From positions 2,542,001-2,606,000 of the forward strand of contig NZ_CP108381.1 in the NCBI RefSeq assembly GCF_035956715.1: 64,000 nt of DNA. The letters run 5' to 3'. The notes beneath the pieces were generated by a model. The model had not been told where the DNA came from and searched no databases. It saw only the letters and a program-made list of their open reading frames with translations. Numbering within the stretch: the first letter of the stretch is position 1; every line of letters starts with the position of its first letter. The position numbers were made by a program, and so were the translations under genes. Positions 36,601-51,600 of this stretch are shown here, one piece after another. The stretch comes from Nocardia sp. NBC_01329. Its GTDB lineage: Bacteria > Actinomycetota > Actinomycetes > Mycobacteriales > Mycobacteriaceae.

Positions 36601-39600
36601 AGGCCGTCGGCCATCTCATATCCCGACACCTGCCGGCAGGTTTCCAGCTCTTGTTCGAACCGATCCGATTTCAGTGCCGCCAGATCGGCCTCTGCCTCGG
36701 CTGCCGCGTGGGCCAGCTCCGCAGCCGCTGCATCCCGTTCGGCCGACACGCCGTCGTATGCCAGGTGGAATGCTTCCGGAACCATGCTCTTGCCGCCGGA
36801 CTCCATGGGCGGCGGCGTGTGCATCGGCACCGCACTAGCCGACCCATCACCGGGCCACGGAACCAGCGGCACTCCCCGGTTCGGTGTTCTGCCGCGTCGA
36901 GCCCGCCCGATTCCCGATTCCGCGCCCGAAGTAGCGGGAGCTTGCCTCTCCGATTGCGCCACCACCGTAGGCAGTTCCGCGAAAGCGGCGAATACCTCGG
37001 CTTCGGCACGATCTCGCTGCGCGATGAGACCCGCGAGCTGCTCCGCGGCTTCGAGCACTACGTCGAGGGCGGCGCGGCGTGCGCCGGAAGAATTCCCACG
37101 CTCCTCACGCAGATCGCCCAAACGGTTCATGTTCACAGACACTCGGTGGCGAGAGACAAGCACATCGAGTTCCACCAGCGACGCAGACACCTGCCGGTAG
37201 AGCCGGCTCACCTCCTCCGCCTCAGCAGCGAGACTGTCCGCCACCATCCGCAACCGGCCGTAGCGCTCATCCCGGTGCACCGACGCCTCGCGCAACCCGG
37301 AATCCAAGGCCGCCAAGCCACGCACCCGGGCGTCCAACTCCAAGAACTCCGCCCCATCCTGCAACGTCGCGTCGAGGCGCTGCAACTGCCGACCGAACCT
37401 GATCGCCCGTGGCGGAATATCCTCCTGGGAAAAGTGGAAGGAGCCACCGACCCCGACCGCCTCCGGAGTCAACTCCGCCGCTGTCACCCTCCGCTCACCG
37501 GCGCTCAGCAATTCGGCATACATCTGCGCCACCTGCTGACGCTCGACCCGCAACTCCGCCAGCTCGGCGGCATTCACCTCACCTGTCAACCGGTCACGCT
37601 GCGACTCGGCCAATCGAAGCGCCTCGACCAGTTTGTCGGGCAGACCGGGCACCTGGGAGTCCGGTCCCGTAGCCGCGGAACCGTCTTCATCGGCTTCCAA
37701 TCCCGCCGCATGCGGCAAGTCGTGCTCGACATCGACCAGCTTCTCGGCAAGAATCTCGACGAGATTGTTCAAACCATTGTTCAGTCGCCCGACGAATTCG
37801 CGCCCGATCCCCAATTCCGCGCCCAGATCCCCATCAGCCGTGAGGCTGCTGCGCCGCAGCTTGAGGTCGACGCTCTGCCACTGGTCGAAGTCGCGTTGTT
37901 TCAGTTCCAGCAGAGCTTGTCCCAGCTCGTCGGGGTAGTGCTCCTGAGAGTCCTCGACCAAGGCGAGACTCTTGCCCCGGGGCGTATCGGTGGTCAGGAA
38001 TTTGATCAGGAAGTCGAGCCCGCGACCCGTATTACGCCTGAATTCCTGCTCGCTCACACTCAATTCAGCTGCCGCTTGCGCGGTCGACAGATCCGGCCGC
38101 CACAGGATCTGGTCGACAGACTTCCGGAAAGCGATGCTGCGGTCCGCCAGCCGACGAAGGCCGACTGCCAGCTCCCAAGCGTTATCGTTCCGGGATTGCC
38201 GCACAAAAGCTGCCGCGTCCTTACCCAGCAGCTTCCGGGCCGAGGACGTCGGCGGACTCTCGTCTGATCCCGCGGCGTCGGATTTCTCGGACGGATCAGT
38301 GATACCCGCGAGCGTTCGCACAATGTCTCGCGCGACCTGCCGCTCCAGCGTCTCGGTCTGACGCTCGGATCGAACGAGTTCCTGTGCGATTTCGAGCACG
38401 GTCTTCTTCGCGCCGAACCGCATTTCGGCCACGACTTTCGCCGCGCCGTCGGGCAGAGCCCGTATAGCCGCTTCCACATCCGCGCGCGCGTAATGCCGTG
38501 CCAGGATCACCACCGGCCGCGGATCCACCTCGCTGTCGAACGCCGCCCGCGCGACCGCACGCACATCCACAGGAGGAAGCCGCCCGACCAGATCCAGCGC
38601 CATGTCCTGCTCGAGTTTGCGGACGCGGTAATAGCTGACGCCGAGCGCGCGGGCCGTAGCCTCGAGCAGGCCGCCCTCCAGGAACCGCAACACCGCGAGA
38701 TTCTGTTGCTCCTCGGGAAGATCACGAGTCACCTCCGCAACCGCCATCGCCAGCTCCTCGGGTACCACCTCCCGTGCAGCACGGAGAAGCGCCAACGCCT
38801 CGAGAACAGCCGGATCGACCGGGGGCACGGCGGGACGCACACCCACAGCAGGAAGCCGCCCGACCAGATCCAGCGCCAAACCCCGCTCCAATTTGACGGC
38901 GTGGTCCAGATCAACAGGAAGCGCGCGAGCCGCATCTATCAGTGCCGACCCCTCCACGAACCGCAACACAGCGAAATCCCGCCGCGGCCCCTCGGGAACA
39001 GCACGCCGCACCACCTCCGCCAGCCGCACCGGTTTTACCTGCCGAGCAGAATGCAACGCCGCCAACGCGTCGGCGACAGCAACAGGATCGATCCCGGACA
39101 ACCTCGCCACCAGCAGATCCGCGGTAAGCCCGACCCAATAGTCGGCGACCTCATCGAGGACAGACGGACCCTCGCCAGTCAAGTAGTCGATAGCCTCCTG
39201 ATAACGATCTCCATTGCGATCACTATCGGGCAGCGCCGCCACGGCCGCTACGAATTCCGCACGCGCGACGTGCCAGGCCCACCGCGCCACCGGCCGGGAA
39301 TCCACCTCGCCGACGAATGCCGCACGCGCGACCGCACGCACATCCTCGGCATCAGGCTGCCCGGTCAAATCCAGCGCCGGACCCCGCGCCGATTCGACGA
39401 CGCGGCGGCCGGTAGATGCACCGATCGCGCGGGCGGCGTCCTCGATCGACTCCCCGTCCAGGAACCGCAATTCGGCAAGATGGCCGCCCGGCTCGACTGG
39501 ACGCACGTAAACCACGTCCTCCAGCCCTTCTGGATCCGCTAGCCATCGCGACAAGACTTCTTGCTGAGCGGTATCGAGTTCCGCGAGCCCGGCGCGCAAT

Positions 39601-42600
39601 CCGGCCACGCCCAGCTGCGCCACTGTTCGATACTCGGCAGCCGATTCGGCGATTCCCCGAGTTCCCAGCTCCTGCCGGAAGGCCACTCGCAGGTTTTCGA
39701 TCTTCTGTGCCAGGACATCCTCGGCGATATCCTGAATCCATTCCCGCACTTCGTTCCCCGCAGGGACAGGCCAACGCCGCTGGTCGGCAATATCGAATGC
39801 CGCACGGTTGACCTGCTGAGCCAACGCCAGCCAGCGTCGATCGTCGGGCAGCGAGCCCAACACCTGCCGAAGCACCTCCCGGCCGAGTATCTCTCGAAGT
39901 TTCGCGAATGCGGCCGGGTGTCCGAGTCTGGCGAGCTGAAGCTGAGCCAGGAGGCCGCTATTTCGACGCCCGATCCGGGTGCGCGGCCGGGCGCCGGGGG
40001 TGGTGGCCGGTTCCTGTGCCGGGGTGCCGTCGCCATTGCGGAAGATGACGAAGGTTTCCAGGACGCCTTCCTTGGGGCGGCCGACGATGTAGGGGAGGTC
40101 GATCTCGGTGGCGTCCCGGTCCGGCGCGTCGTGCTCGACCCAGTTGCGAACTCGCACCGCGCCGGCAGCGTCGACGTACCACTCGGAGGCATGCGAGCCG
40201 ACTTTGTTCGGGTTCTCCCGGTCGAAGTGGTCGTATTCGTCGACGACCACGGCGGTGGCGCCCGGACCCATACCGCGCAGCACGGCAGCGATCCGATCGT
40301 CGGCGGTGAGCCCGTCGATCACCTCGTTGACGAAGGATTCGGGGTGCCAGCCCGCGCGCAGCGAATCGGTGAGTTGACCGGCAGTGCGGCCGGCCATGCC
40401 CGCGTCTTCCGGCTCGGGCAGTTCCAGCCCCGGAAAAGCTGCGCGCTGAGAGTTGATGATGTGAGTGGTGCAGTTGGCCGGGCCGCCCTCCAGGCGATGG
40501 TGCAGCAGTGGCAGCTCGTGCGTCGAGATATCCAGCTCACCCGGCTCGGGGACCAGGCCATCGGGGTCGGTCGAGCCGGTAGCGTCCCATTGCGAAGACG
40601 CACCGCGCGTGTCCTGCTTCATCCAGAAACCGAGCGCGGCTTGGACGATGTCGGTGGTTTCGGTGCCCAGCTGCGCGACCACTTCGAAGCTCGACATCGG
40701 GATTCCGTGCTTCTGCCGCCAATGGCGTTGCACTCGAACCCTGTCGACGAGATCGGCGGTCAGCAGCTCCCCCGCGATGAAGTCGAGGTTGTCGGCGCCG
40801 AGGTAGACGAGTACAGCCTGGTTACCCTGCGGCACGAAACACATGGCAGCCGACTCCATCGCCGCCGATGTCGCGCCCTGACGCAGCCGGCCTGCCACCC
40901 GCACATGGACACGGCGGGTCGTATCGATGTCATCGAACGACAGCGCCATCCGCCGGGTTCCGTCTTCGCCGGCCAGACCCAGCGACAGGACGTAAACGTG
41001 CGGATGCCCGGGCAGGGTCGTGGCGATCCGCGCGGCTGCTGCCAAGTCGTCCCGCCGGGCATGCAACAGTTTCAGCTGCGCGGCCTCGGCCTCGCTGAGA
41101 CTCGCCGATTCCCGCTTCGCCGCCAAGCTGCTGAGTTCCCGAGCCAACAGCATCCGGTTGGCCCGATCACGCCACCGGGTGGGGGCTCCCGGCTGGTCGG
41201 CCAGATCCTCCGGCACACCTGCCACCAGCAGTCGCCGGTTGTCCCAATCGAGCTGGTCCCATTTCGCCAGGAAAATTTCGCGATCGACCACACCGTTGCC
41301 GCCGAACAGCGCTTCCCACAGCTGCTTCGCGCGCTCTCGTACCGTCTCCGGATCCTCGGGCAGCCGGGGCAACTCCGGCCGTGGTTCGACCTCGAGAACC
41401 AGGTCCCGCCGGGCCTGCAGGGCGGCCTGTTCCGCTGAATCATCCGACTCCCACAGGTCGGCCAGGAACGCCTCTTCGGCCGGGGGCAGCGGCGGCGGGC
41501 TGCGCCGCACTTCGACCGTGCCGGCGTCGTCGGATTCGAACTTCCCGCTGTGCTCGGTTATCCGCTCGTCGGCCAGAGCGCCGTGCACCAATTCGGCACC
41601 GTCGGATCCGTCGACGACGAAAGTGATCCGTGCGTCGAGGTAGCCGTCGACCAGGGTGGCCAGGTCCCGAGCCAGCCGGGCGGCATCGGTGCCCTGCCAC
41701 ACGACCGCGGTATGCGGCTGGTTGTATGTCCCGTCCTCTTGCCGGGTGGCGGCGTCCTCGGCGACGTTCTGGTGTGCACGGTGCAGCGCGGCGCGCAAGG
41801 TATCCGGGGTCGACGGTCCGTGGGTGACGAAAACGGTGATCGATCCGGTGTCCTCGCCACCGTCGAGCAATACGAACGATCGGCTCTCGCGCCCCTGATC
41901 CAACGGCAGCGCCAACGGCCTGACTTCCGGGGCGCGGAAGGCGCGGTTCTCCGACATACCGAAGATGCCGTCCTCGAACACACCGAAATCGTCGTCGACG
42001 AATCCACGGGAGTCCTCGGCCTCGAACACGCCGAATGACGCAGTGGCCCGCCAGGCGCGGTCGAGGACTGATGCGAAAGCGTCCAAACGTCTCGCTTCCG
42101 CGGTATCGCCGGGTCCGCTGAGGTCTGCGCGCCGCGCCCGTAGCAGGGCTCGCCACACGGCGGAGAGTTCGATGCGTCCCATACCGCCGCGGTCGGCCAA
42201 TAGTTCGGGGTGCGTCTCGCCGAGCAGCTCCAGCTCGCCGCCTTCGAGGTCGCTGTACAACCAATCCAGCGTTGTTTCCGGGTCTTCGAACTGCATGCCC
42301 CGGGCCCACAGCTGCTCGGCCAGTTCCTCGGCCCGGGCCAGTTCGGACTGATTGCGCGTCTCCGGCAGCGGGAAGGTCAGCGGGCTGTCAGCGACCTCGA
42401 TCGATCGCGAAGCGGCGTCGATCCCCGCGGCCACCATCTGCTCCCGCGCGATCTCCACCACGACGGAACCGTCGCCCCGGCCGACGAGTTCGATCCGCGG
42501 CTTGCGGTTGGTCGGGCGTCCTGCGTGTGTTCGTTCCAGCTCCTGGACCAACACGGTCGCATCGACGGTGGTCAGATCGGTGTCGTAGGCGGCTCGTCCG

Positions 42601-45600
42601 TGGGCGTCGCTGTCGCCGTCGTAGCGGTACATCACGTACGCCGCTACCGAACCGCCCTCGGACGCCTCCGCGATCATCGTGGCGACGACGCCCGGTGCAC
42701 TTCCCACTTCGTCGAGGTCGATGTCGGTATCGGTGACGATGCCGAGCACGGTGCCCGCGGTCGCCGGGTTCCCGTACAGGAAAAGCGCACGGCCGCGGTC
42801 GCCGTCGACACCGCTCCGGTTGTATTCCAGCAGCCGGACCTCTCCGAGCCTGCGGCGCGCGGCAGTGTAATCGACCTGCGACAACCGCTGTTCCACTGCC
42901 GCGAGTTCCCGGCCACGGGCCGAATCCACTCGGCCAGCGAACTGGTTGCGCTGCTGCTGCAACGCCTCCCGGTTCTGCCGATCCCGTGCGATCGAATTCG
43001 ACGGGTCGCCATCCTGCGGCAGTCCGGCGAGCAGGGTGTTCGGCAGGTCGTCGGCGACGGCGAGCCGGTCGTCTTTCACGAACGGCACGGCGGCGTCGCC
43101 GTTCTCGTCGACGACGATGCCGTGTACGCGCAGGATCCCCAGTTCTTTGCGCTCTTCCAGCCACCGCCGGACGGCGCGATCGCCGGCGAATATCTCTTCC
43201 TTGCCGTCGACCCACTCGTGGACGATCAGACGGTCGCCCTCGTATTCGATTTCGAAGACATGCCCGCCCGCGTGACCGCCGTCACGGAACACCAGGGCGC
43301 CGAGTGCCGCGCCACGGGCGGTCCTGACGTGTTCGACGAGCTCGTCCAGCGAGCCGAATTCCTGCCAGTCGGCGTCGACCGCCGCCGCGGTTTCCAGTTC
43401 CCGCACCCCGGCCAGGCCGGGCTCGGTGATCCTTGCCATCCGCGGCCAGCTCTCCGGGAGCTTTCCGCGACGGCTCCGGAAAGCCACGAGCCGGTTCGAC
43501 GCAGTCGGAACACAGTTGGGCACACCGTCGTGTAGGGGGCGCTGCGGCTCGTGTGTCTCGGGGGCGACCGGTTCGAACCGGTCGGTGATCTCGGTGAGTA
43601 GAGCCCGGATCCGGTCGTCGATCCGCGCCCGCGCCCCGGCGGGCGCCTCATCGCGCTGCCGCACCAGCGTGTGCATCCGGTCCGCCTGCTCCCGCAGCAC
43701 CCGGATGCGCCGCTCGGTCTGCAGATGGCGGTCGATCGCCGCAGTCCGGTCCCGCTGCCGCAGATAGCGGCGGATCAGATCCGCGGCCGGCGCGGCGTTC
43801 GGGGTGGTGCGTAGCCGTTCCTGCTCCTGCTGCAGGTAATTCGCGGTCAACTGTGACTGCGGCACATCCCCCAGGGCGGTGGCCACGTCTCTGTGCAGTT
43901 GCGCGCGCAGCCGTCGCTCGGCGCGCGCTGTACTCGAATCGACGTCGCCGGGGCGTAGTCCGTGATCGGCGAGATCCTTGCGGGTCCGAGCCGATTCCAG
44001 CGGAATGGCACTCATCTGGTTGAGCAAAGTGTCGACACCCGGGGCCTGCGCTCGACGGGCGAAGTGCCGGACTTCGGCGTCGGCGATCACCAATTCCGGA
44101 ATCCGGGTGAGCAGGTCGGCGACCCGGGCCTGGTGCGGCTCCCCGTCCGCATACCGCGCCAGGGTGGTGAGCAGCTCGATCGGGCCGGCCGCGCGCCTGT
44201 CGGTGTCCAGGCGGTCCGGAATCAACGGCAGGTCCAGCGCCCGGCGCAACTCATCGCGGGTGGCGGGGTTCGGGTCGGCCCGAACTATCTCGCCGGCCAG
44301 GGTTTCGATCGACCCGATAACCGACTGCCGCTGATGCAACCTGCGCGCCTGAGCCGCGATCAGCTCCGCGGTCGCCTCCGAATCGGCGGCCGTCCAGTGC
44401 CGGGGATCGCGAGCATCGGTGATATACCGCGTATATCGGCGTACTGCCTCGTCTGCGATCACCACCCGTATCGCCCGGGCGAACAGGGTGTCGACGATCC
44501 GCGCATCCAGGTCTCCCCCGCGCACCACCTCCCGGACAGTGTTCAGCACGCGATCGGGCGCCAGATCGGCCATCTCGGCCGGATGACCGGCCGTGCGCAA
44601 CAGCTCGTCGATATCGCCGATGTGGCCCTCCCGCAGGTCACGTTCAGCGTTGATTTCGGCCCGCAGTTTCCGCTCCGGGTTCCCGTACCAGGAGTCGCGT
44701 GAGCCAGGGAAGGTCACCGTGTCGATATCGTCGAACATCGTGTCCCAACGGACCCGGGCAAGCGGGTCGCCCCACGTACCCACGGGCGCAGCCGTGACGT
44801 AGCCGACGTGGTTCTCCGGACGGCGGCCGTACGGGTCCTGGGCACGGCGCATGGCCGTGCGCTCCGTGATCAGGCGTTCCAGCTGAGCCGCGCCGGTGGC
44901 GGCCAGGTCCTCGGCCGTGGCGACCGGGTTGCGTCCGTGGGCCCGCACCAGGGCGACCAGCGCGGTGTCGCCGTCGTCGACTTCGTGGAACGCCCGAATC
45001 GCCGCGTCCATACCGGAATTGAGCTCGACGTCGTCGACGACCACCCAATGCATCCGCTTCGCAGTGTCCGGGGCTCCGAACGCCACGGTCACTTCCTGGG
45101 TGTCACCCTGCACACGATGCGACAGTCGCTGCAGCGCGATTCCGCTTGCTTCCGCGGAGCGCAACACGGTCCCGATTTCCCGATGCCGAGCGCCCCACAT
45201 TGCGTCTCGGTCCGTCCGACCGGCTTGGTCAGCCAGCAGCTCCGGCGACCGCCCGGCCGCGCTGCGTACTGGCGCGGGCAGCCCGGGAGCGTCGGCGAGG
45301 ATGTCCGGATGCAGCGCCAGTAGCGCCAGCTTCACATCTTGCGGCCAGGTGCGCCAGAGCCGATCGTTGGCCGCCGCGCGGCGGCGCACCTCGTCGAGGT
45401 CGGCGGCCGGTGACACCAGCATGTCCCGGACACTGCGCAACCCGACCCAATCCAGGGCAGTGAAAACCAGCGCAGCGCGGTCTTCGTCTGCCCGGTGGTA
45501 CTCCGGCATCTCGTAGGCGACCGAGAGCGGAACCGACAGCACCTGCCGGTCGGGTCCCGACATCTGGAAAGTATCGGCCGCGATCTCCGAAGCCCGCGCC

Positions 45601-48600
45601 CCGACCGCCGACAGCTCGATGCGATCCACCGGTTCCGCGAATCCGTCACGGGTCACGACGAATTCGGTGAGCTGCTGATGCAGGGTGCTGTCATCGCTCG
45701 GGTAGGTCAACACGGCCGCAGCGAACCGCTGGCGGTAGTCCGGTGTCAGTTCGGTCATGATCCGAGCCAGATCAGGATCTGTGCCCGTGAGATCGTCGAC
45801 GTCGGCCGGCCGCGGCAGTACCGGTCCCTCGGCGACGTGCACGAACAGCTTCCGTGCCCGGCGCACCTCACCGACGGTCAGCACCGGGCTCCCCGGCTCG
45901 CCCGGCAGCGGGAACGCCAGCAGCCGCACCGGCAATTCCGCAGACAGCCTCGCGGCCCAGCGTTCGGCCACGGTCAGCCGATCGGCCCAGGTGTTCAGTT
46001 CCGCCAGCCGGGCCGCGTTCGCCACGGTGGGGTCCGCGGCGCGCAGCAGGTCGCGCTCGCGCACCAGCCGCATCCGGTTCACCTCGTCGCGCAACCGCAG
46101 CGGCAGATCCCAACCGATCATCTCATCGGCCATGGTGTGCAGGATCGCGGCCTGCTTGTCCACGAAATCCGCAAGCCCCCAACGCAATTCGATCTGCTGC
46201 CAACGCAACCTGCGGCGCGCGTGTTCGCGCTCGGCGGGATCGACCCTGGCGAAGCGGCCGCCGGCCTCGGCGGCGGCGACGGCATCATCGGCCCGCCGAA
46301 CCAGCCCCTGCCACGCAGACCGTGCCGCGTCCAGGTCGGCGCCGGTGTAACGCGGATCGATGACCGGCAATCCCGGTCGCGGCGGAACATACCCGGGCAG
46401 CTCGGCCGGACCGGCGCCGATGCGAACGTTCTTGAAGTCCAGGCCCGCGACCGCCTGCGATCTGCCGTCCGGGCCGAGCGGGCGGGCGGCCGTCCCATCG
46501 GCTTTCAGCGCCATACCCGCCAGGCTGTCCACGCCGTGCTGGCGAGACCGCCACGTCCAGAAATCGGTCGCCACACCGTTGTCGATCACCATCACGGTGT
46601 CGCCGTCCCGATACACGGTCACCGCGTGCGAGCCGACCTCGTTCGGATTGTCGAAACCGCGGTAGCCGAGCACCGCGACCATCACGTCCCCGGTGCCGGC
46701 CACCCGATCGTGCAGCGCCGCGAAGGAGGCGAACCCGCCCTTCTCCCAGTCGGAACCGACGATCACCGGTGCGACCCGGGCGTCCGTTCCGGGCAAGCCG
46801 GAAAGCGACCGGCGCCGTTGCCCCACCGTCAACAGCGGCTTGCCGACTTTCGTACTGGCGGCGTCGGTGGCGTCCAACAGGCACGTGAACCGGGCCGTGC
46901 CGCTGTTCGTTCCCTCGCCGCGCAGATGGTTCCGGGCAGCGGTATCCGGAGGCTCGTGAGCGAACGTATCCGCGGGGCGTTCTGCGGTGCGCAGGGCGGA
47001 CAGCGAATCCCCGAACCCCTCCGCCATGGCTTCGTCTACACGAGCCAGTTGCGCGGCCGCCGCGTCGACGGTGATCGACCTCTCCAGCAGGTCGCCCGAC
47101 TCCAGCCGCAGTGTGTCGTTGGCCGGGTCGAGTTCCAGCGCCCGCAAGAGGTCGGTACGCCCTTCTCGCTGTGTGAGCCATGAGAACGTGCCCAGCTCAT
47201 GGGTGAGCGGCGAGCTGGTGATCACCCGTTCGGCCGAATCCAGGGCAGATTGGACCCGCAACCGTTCACCGGCCAGGATGTCCAGCTGTCCGGCCAGCTG
47301 TTGCAACGCCGCCGCCTCGGATATCCACTTCTCCCGGTGCTGGGCGGTCCGGAGCAGCTGCCGCAGCGCATCGAGCTGTGGGGTGTAGGCATAGTTCAGG
47401 ACTCTGCGGGTGTTGTACTCGCGCACCGCGTTGTGAACATCGGCCACCTGCGCCGACGTCAAGGTACCGGCCGGAAGCGGGAAATCGTCGTACTCAGCGC
47501 GTTTCCGGTATTCGCTGCGCTGCCGTTCGAGTTGGTCGTCCGCCTCCGCCACATGCGCCTGAGCCTGGCGTTGCGCAGCCTGGAGCCGACCGATGCCGTC
47601 GAACTGACTTATTGCTGTCGAGAACTGCGCTGAAGCGGCGAGCCGAGCGTCCAACGTCCGGATCTTCTGGGCGAGACCGAGATCTTCACCTTGTTTCTCC
47701 TGCAGCTCGGTCAGCTGCGCGACACGGATCGGCGTCAGCTGATCGACCTCGACACCGATCCGCAATGCCAGCGAGTCGGCCAGAAGCCGTCGCTCGCGGG
47801 CGAGTTCTGTCGGATCACCGGGGGGCTGTTCGCGCTCGCGGGACTGAATGGACAGATCGCGGTGCTGTCGCGCGACCGTTTTCATCAATCGAGTGAGCGC
47901 GCCATCGCGCCGCACGGTCGAGGACTGCTGCGGGCCGGCGCGCAACCCCAGCTGTCCAGCGGTCAGCAGCGCCCGCTCCAGCCTTCCGTCCAAGCGCGCG
48001 GTGGTCCAACGCAGTTGCTCGACCGCCATACCGTAGGCGGGGTCGGCCTGTGCGCCGTCGAGTTGCTGCACATTCAGCAACGCGCTGTTGACCTGCTCGG
48101 CCGCGAAGTCCAGCCGATCCATCTGGTCGGCGAGCTGCTGATACTCCGCAGCGGGGAGCACGGTCAGCTCGACCCGCGCCCGCCCCTGGTACAGCATCGA
48201 TTCCAACATCTCGATGCGCCGCACCCGTCGGGCATCACTGTCGACGCGGCGCACCAGATCCAGGGAGGACCCCAGCGTGACCGACTCGGTGACCGGTTGC
48301 GCGGCACGGCGGAAGATGTTACCCGGCAATAGTTTCCGTGCTGAATCGCGAATCGTGGCGGCGAACTGACGTACTTTGCCCGGCTCGCTGGTGAACGCAT
48401 CGCGATGCCGAGTCAACCGTTTATCGTCCGTCACCGATTTCAGTAGGGCCCGCTCGCCGAGCAACCTGATCCGGCCCGCCGCGTCCCGCTGCTCGGCCAG
48501 ATCGGCGAGCACGCCGGCCACTCGGCTCCGATCACGGCCCTGCACCACCAGCACCGCGGTCGTCTCGTCCGGGTGGGTCCGGTGTTCGGCCGCATATCGC

Positions 48601-51600
48601 CCGACCGCGTCACGCAAGCCGGTGCGCAGTGACTCGGCATCGTGCTGCGCGCTGAGCAAAATCACCACGTGGTCGGCGGTGCGCGGGTCCCCGATAGCGG
48701 CGACCACCTCGGGTTCGGTGGAGCGCACATCCAGATCCGGAACACCGGGCAGTGCCCGAACCCACTGCCGGACCTGCGCCAGGGGGGCGGTGTCGATGGC
48801 CGCGGCGCGCAGCCGGTCGGCCACAGCTGCCCACACCGAGGACCCGTCGCCGCGGTGCGCGATTTCGACGGTCGGGGGCGACTGGTACGGCGCTCGCTGT
48901 TCGTGCAGAACCCGGGAGGTGATGATGCGGTGCAGCATCCCCTCGGCGACCGCCGCCGTACCGGCCACGACATCCACACCCGCGGCGCCGCCGTAGCGCA
49001 GCACCCCGATGATCGAGGTGGACCGGCCGGGCACATTTTCGGCCTCGGCGAGGTCGGTGAAATCGTCGACACGCTCGTACAGATCGCTGTAATTCGCCGC
49101 ATCCTGCGGAACGAACCACACCTGATGTCCCGCGGCGACCTTGCGGTCGCCGATCTCGACGACCAGCGCCTTGGCTACGTCTCCGGCCGCCGGGTAGGAC
49201 ACCAGATGCACGGGCATGCCCATGGCCGCGGCCCGGCCGTCGACCTCCGTCAGCGCGGCCCGGATGGTCTCCAACTCCAGCAGCCGCGCGTGCTCCGTGG
49301 CGTCGTGGCGGTAGCGGCGGGAATACAGTTCGGCGTACTCGTCGTCCAGTCGCCGCCGGTTGCCGTTCTGCGGGCCGCTGGGCCGCACCTCGGTGGTATC
49401 GAAGACCTCCGGATATTCGGACGCGATGTCGGCGCGTGTCGCGGCGGTCGCGAAGTAGTCCCAGAACTCCCGCGCGTACCGCGCTGTCTCACGTACCTGG
49501 GCGACGTCGACCCGGGTTACCCCGTCATAGGTCAGGTCGCCGACACCCCACAACCTTGCCTGGTGCAGTTTCTCCTCGATCTGCAGCCGACGGGTCTGCG
49601 AATCGTCCGACTCCAGATCGCCGGACACCGCGACGCCCGGCATATCGGGTCCGGCGCGGCCGGGCGACTCCCCCTCGCCCAGCGGATTCAGCCGTTCCCC
49701 GCCGGAACCCAGAACGATGCCGTGCAACTGCCCGCTCGGCTTCTCCCATTCGGTGAACCGCACGTCGACCACCTCGTGGCCCTTGCGTTCGTGCACCCAC
49801 ACCGTGCCGTCTTCACGGCGGTTGAGCACGAACATGTGCGCACCGGCAACTCCATAAGTGACCGTGCCCATGACGATCTTGCCGCTCGCGGCCTGCTCGC
49901 GCATTTCCCCGAGATCCGCGAATCCGTCGGTTTTCCACTTCGAGTGCAGAATCTTCGCGATATCGGCGGGCATCATGCCGTCGGCCCAGATCGCACTGTC
50001 GAACATCGACGGCAGATCCGCGATCTCGACGCCGAGAACCTCACTGATGAACCACATCGCGTCGAGGGCACAGATCTTGGGGACACCCGACACGTTCGCC
50101 CGTTGTGCTTCGCTCAACTCGTCGAACGGCCCGATCCACGCGTCGGCGCCGTCTCCTGTCGCCGATCTCGGCCGCGAATCGGGCTCCGGCGCCACGGAGG
50201 GAATCTCCCTGATTCCGTCCGTGGGGGCAGGTGCCGGTTGTATCCGGCGGTCGACCAGTTCGAGGGGCGCGGCGGTGGCCTGCTCGAGCTCGGCATCGAT
50301 CCGGCGATCGAATCCGGCAGCGGTGGCGGTATCACCCGCACCCATCGCAGCCATACGTTGCGCGGCAAGCTCCTCCAGCTGCCGCGCGTCGTCGGCTGTC
50401 CGGTGAAACTGTTCCCGCATGCGGCCGTGGTCTTCGACCGCTGTGATCATCTGCCGGAGCAGAAGCTGCCGCCACCGCACGCCCTGGTTCGACTCGACCG
50501 CTACGTCGAGTCTGGCCCGCAGATCCTGCACGAGCGTTGCCGATCCCCAACTCAGGTATTCGGCGTCACCACGGTAGGCACGGACCAGATGTGCCCGCGC
50601 GTCTGTGAATTTCCGTTTGGCGATCAGCACCTGGTCGCGCGCCTCGACCAGCCGATTCGCCAGCGTCCCGATCCTCGCGGTCCGGGCGCTCGCGGCCTCG
50701 GTCACCTCGACGTGCGCGATGAACAGGTCGAGAATGCGCAGTTGCCTGACCAGCTGGACGTCTTTTGCGCTGTACCCACGCTGTTGGAGCTGCGCCACCA
50801 ATCGGGAGCTCGTCAGTGTCAAGTGCTGCGGGCTCAGCGAATCCTCGTCGGCTTCCAGCCATCCGGCGAGCTGCGCGGCGAGCGCCGCCCGACGGTTATG
50901 CCATGGCGGCAAACCTTGCGGCCCCAGGTCGAACCACTCCATCCCCGGTTTCCACGACGGCTGCTGCCACTCACGCGCTGCCAGTCTCTCGGCTTCGGCG
51001 CGAAGCTGGATCAGCTCGACACCCAATTCGATACCTGGCTCGACGGGCGGACGACGCCTGGCTTGCCGGGCCAGATCGGCCAGTCGGCTGTCGAACACGT
51101 TGCGCAGCAGATGCACTCGGGTCGTGCGCTCGGCTTCCCGTTCGGCGATGGTCAGCAGTTCTTCGAGGACCCGCACCTGCTCGTCGCGCTCCGGCCCACC
51201 GTAGAAGATCTGCTCCACACGGGCCTGGTCCAGTCCCTGTGCCAACCTGGCCAGGGCACCCACGAGTTGGGTCGGCGAATCCGGGTCCAATCCGTGCGCA
51301 CGGACGAGATCGCGTTCGGTGTCGTCCAGCTCGCCCGACTCTCCTTCGGCGTCGTCGAGTTTCTCGGCCAGATCGGCCAGCTCCACCGTCTGCTCCGCGA
51401 GTCGATCCAGTTCGTCGGCAGTATCACGGCCGTCATCGAACCGGTCCCTGGCGGCCCGCACACCTCGGTTCACCTCGGCCAGCAACCGGATCTGGGTATC
51501 GTTGCGGTCGATCTCCGCGAGCAGAGCAACCACCCCGTGGTAGCGCAGCAGCTCGTTGTGCGCCGACGCCCACTCCGAATCCAGCAGCAGCCGGTCCGGA

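Noticed and set aside
38000..39510. A sigma factor gene
   Set aside because: Only region-4-like units are present, repeated, with no region 2 and no gene boundary.
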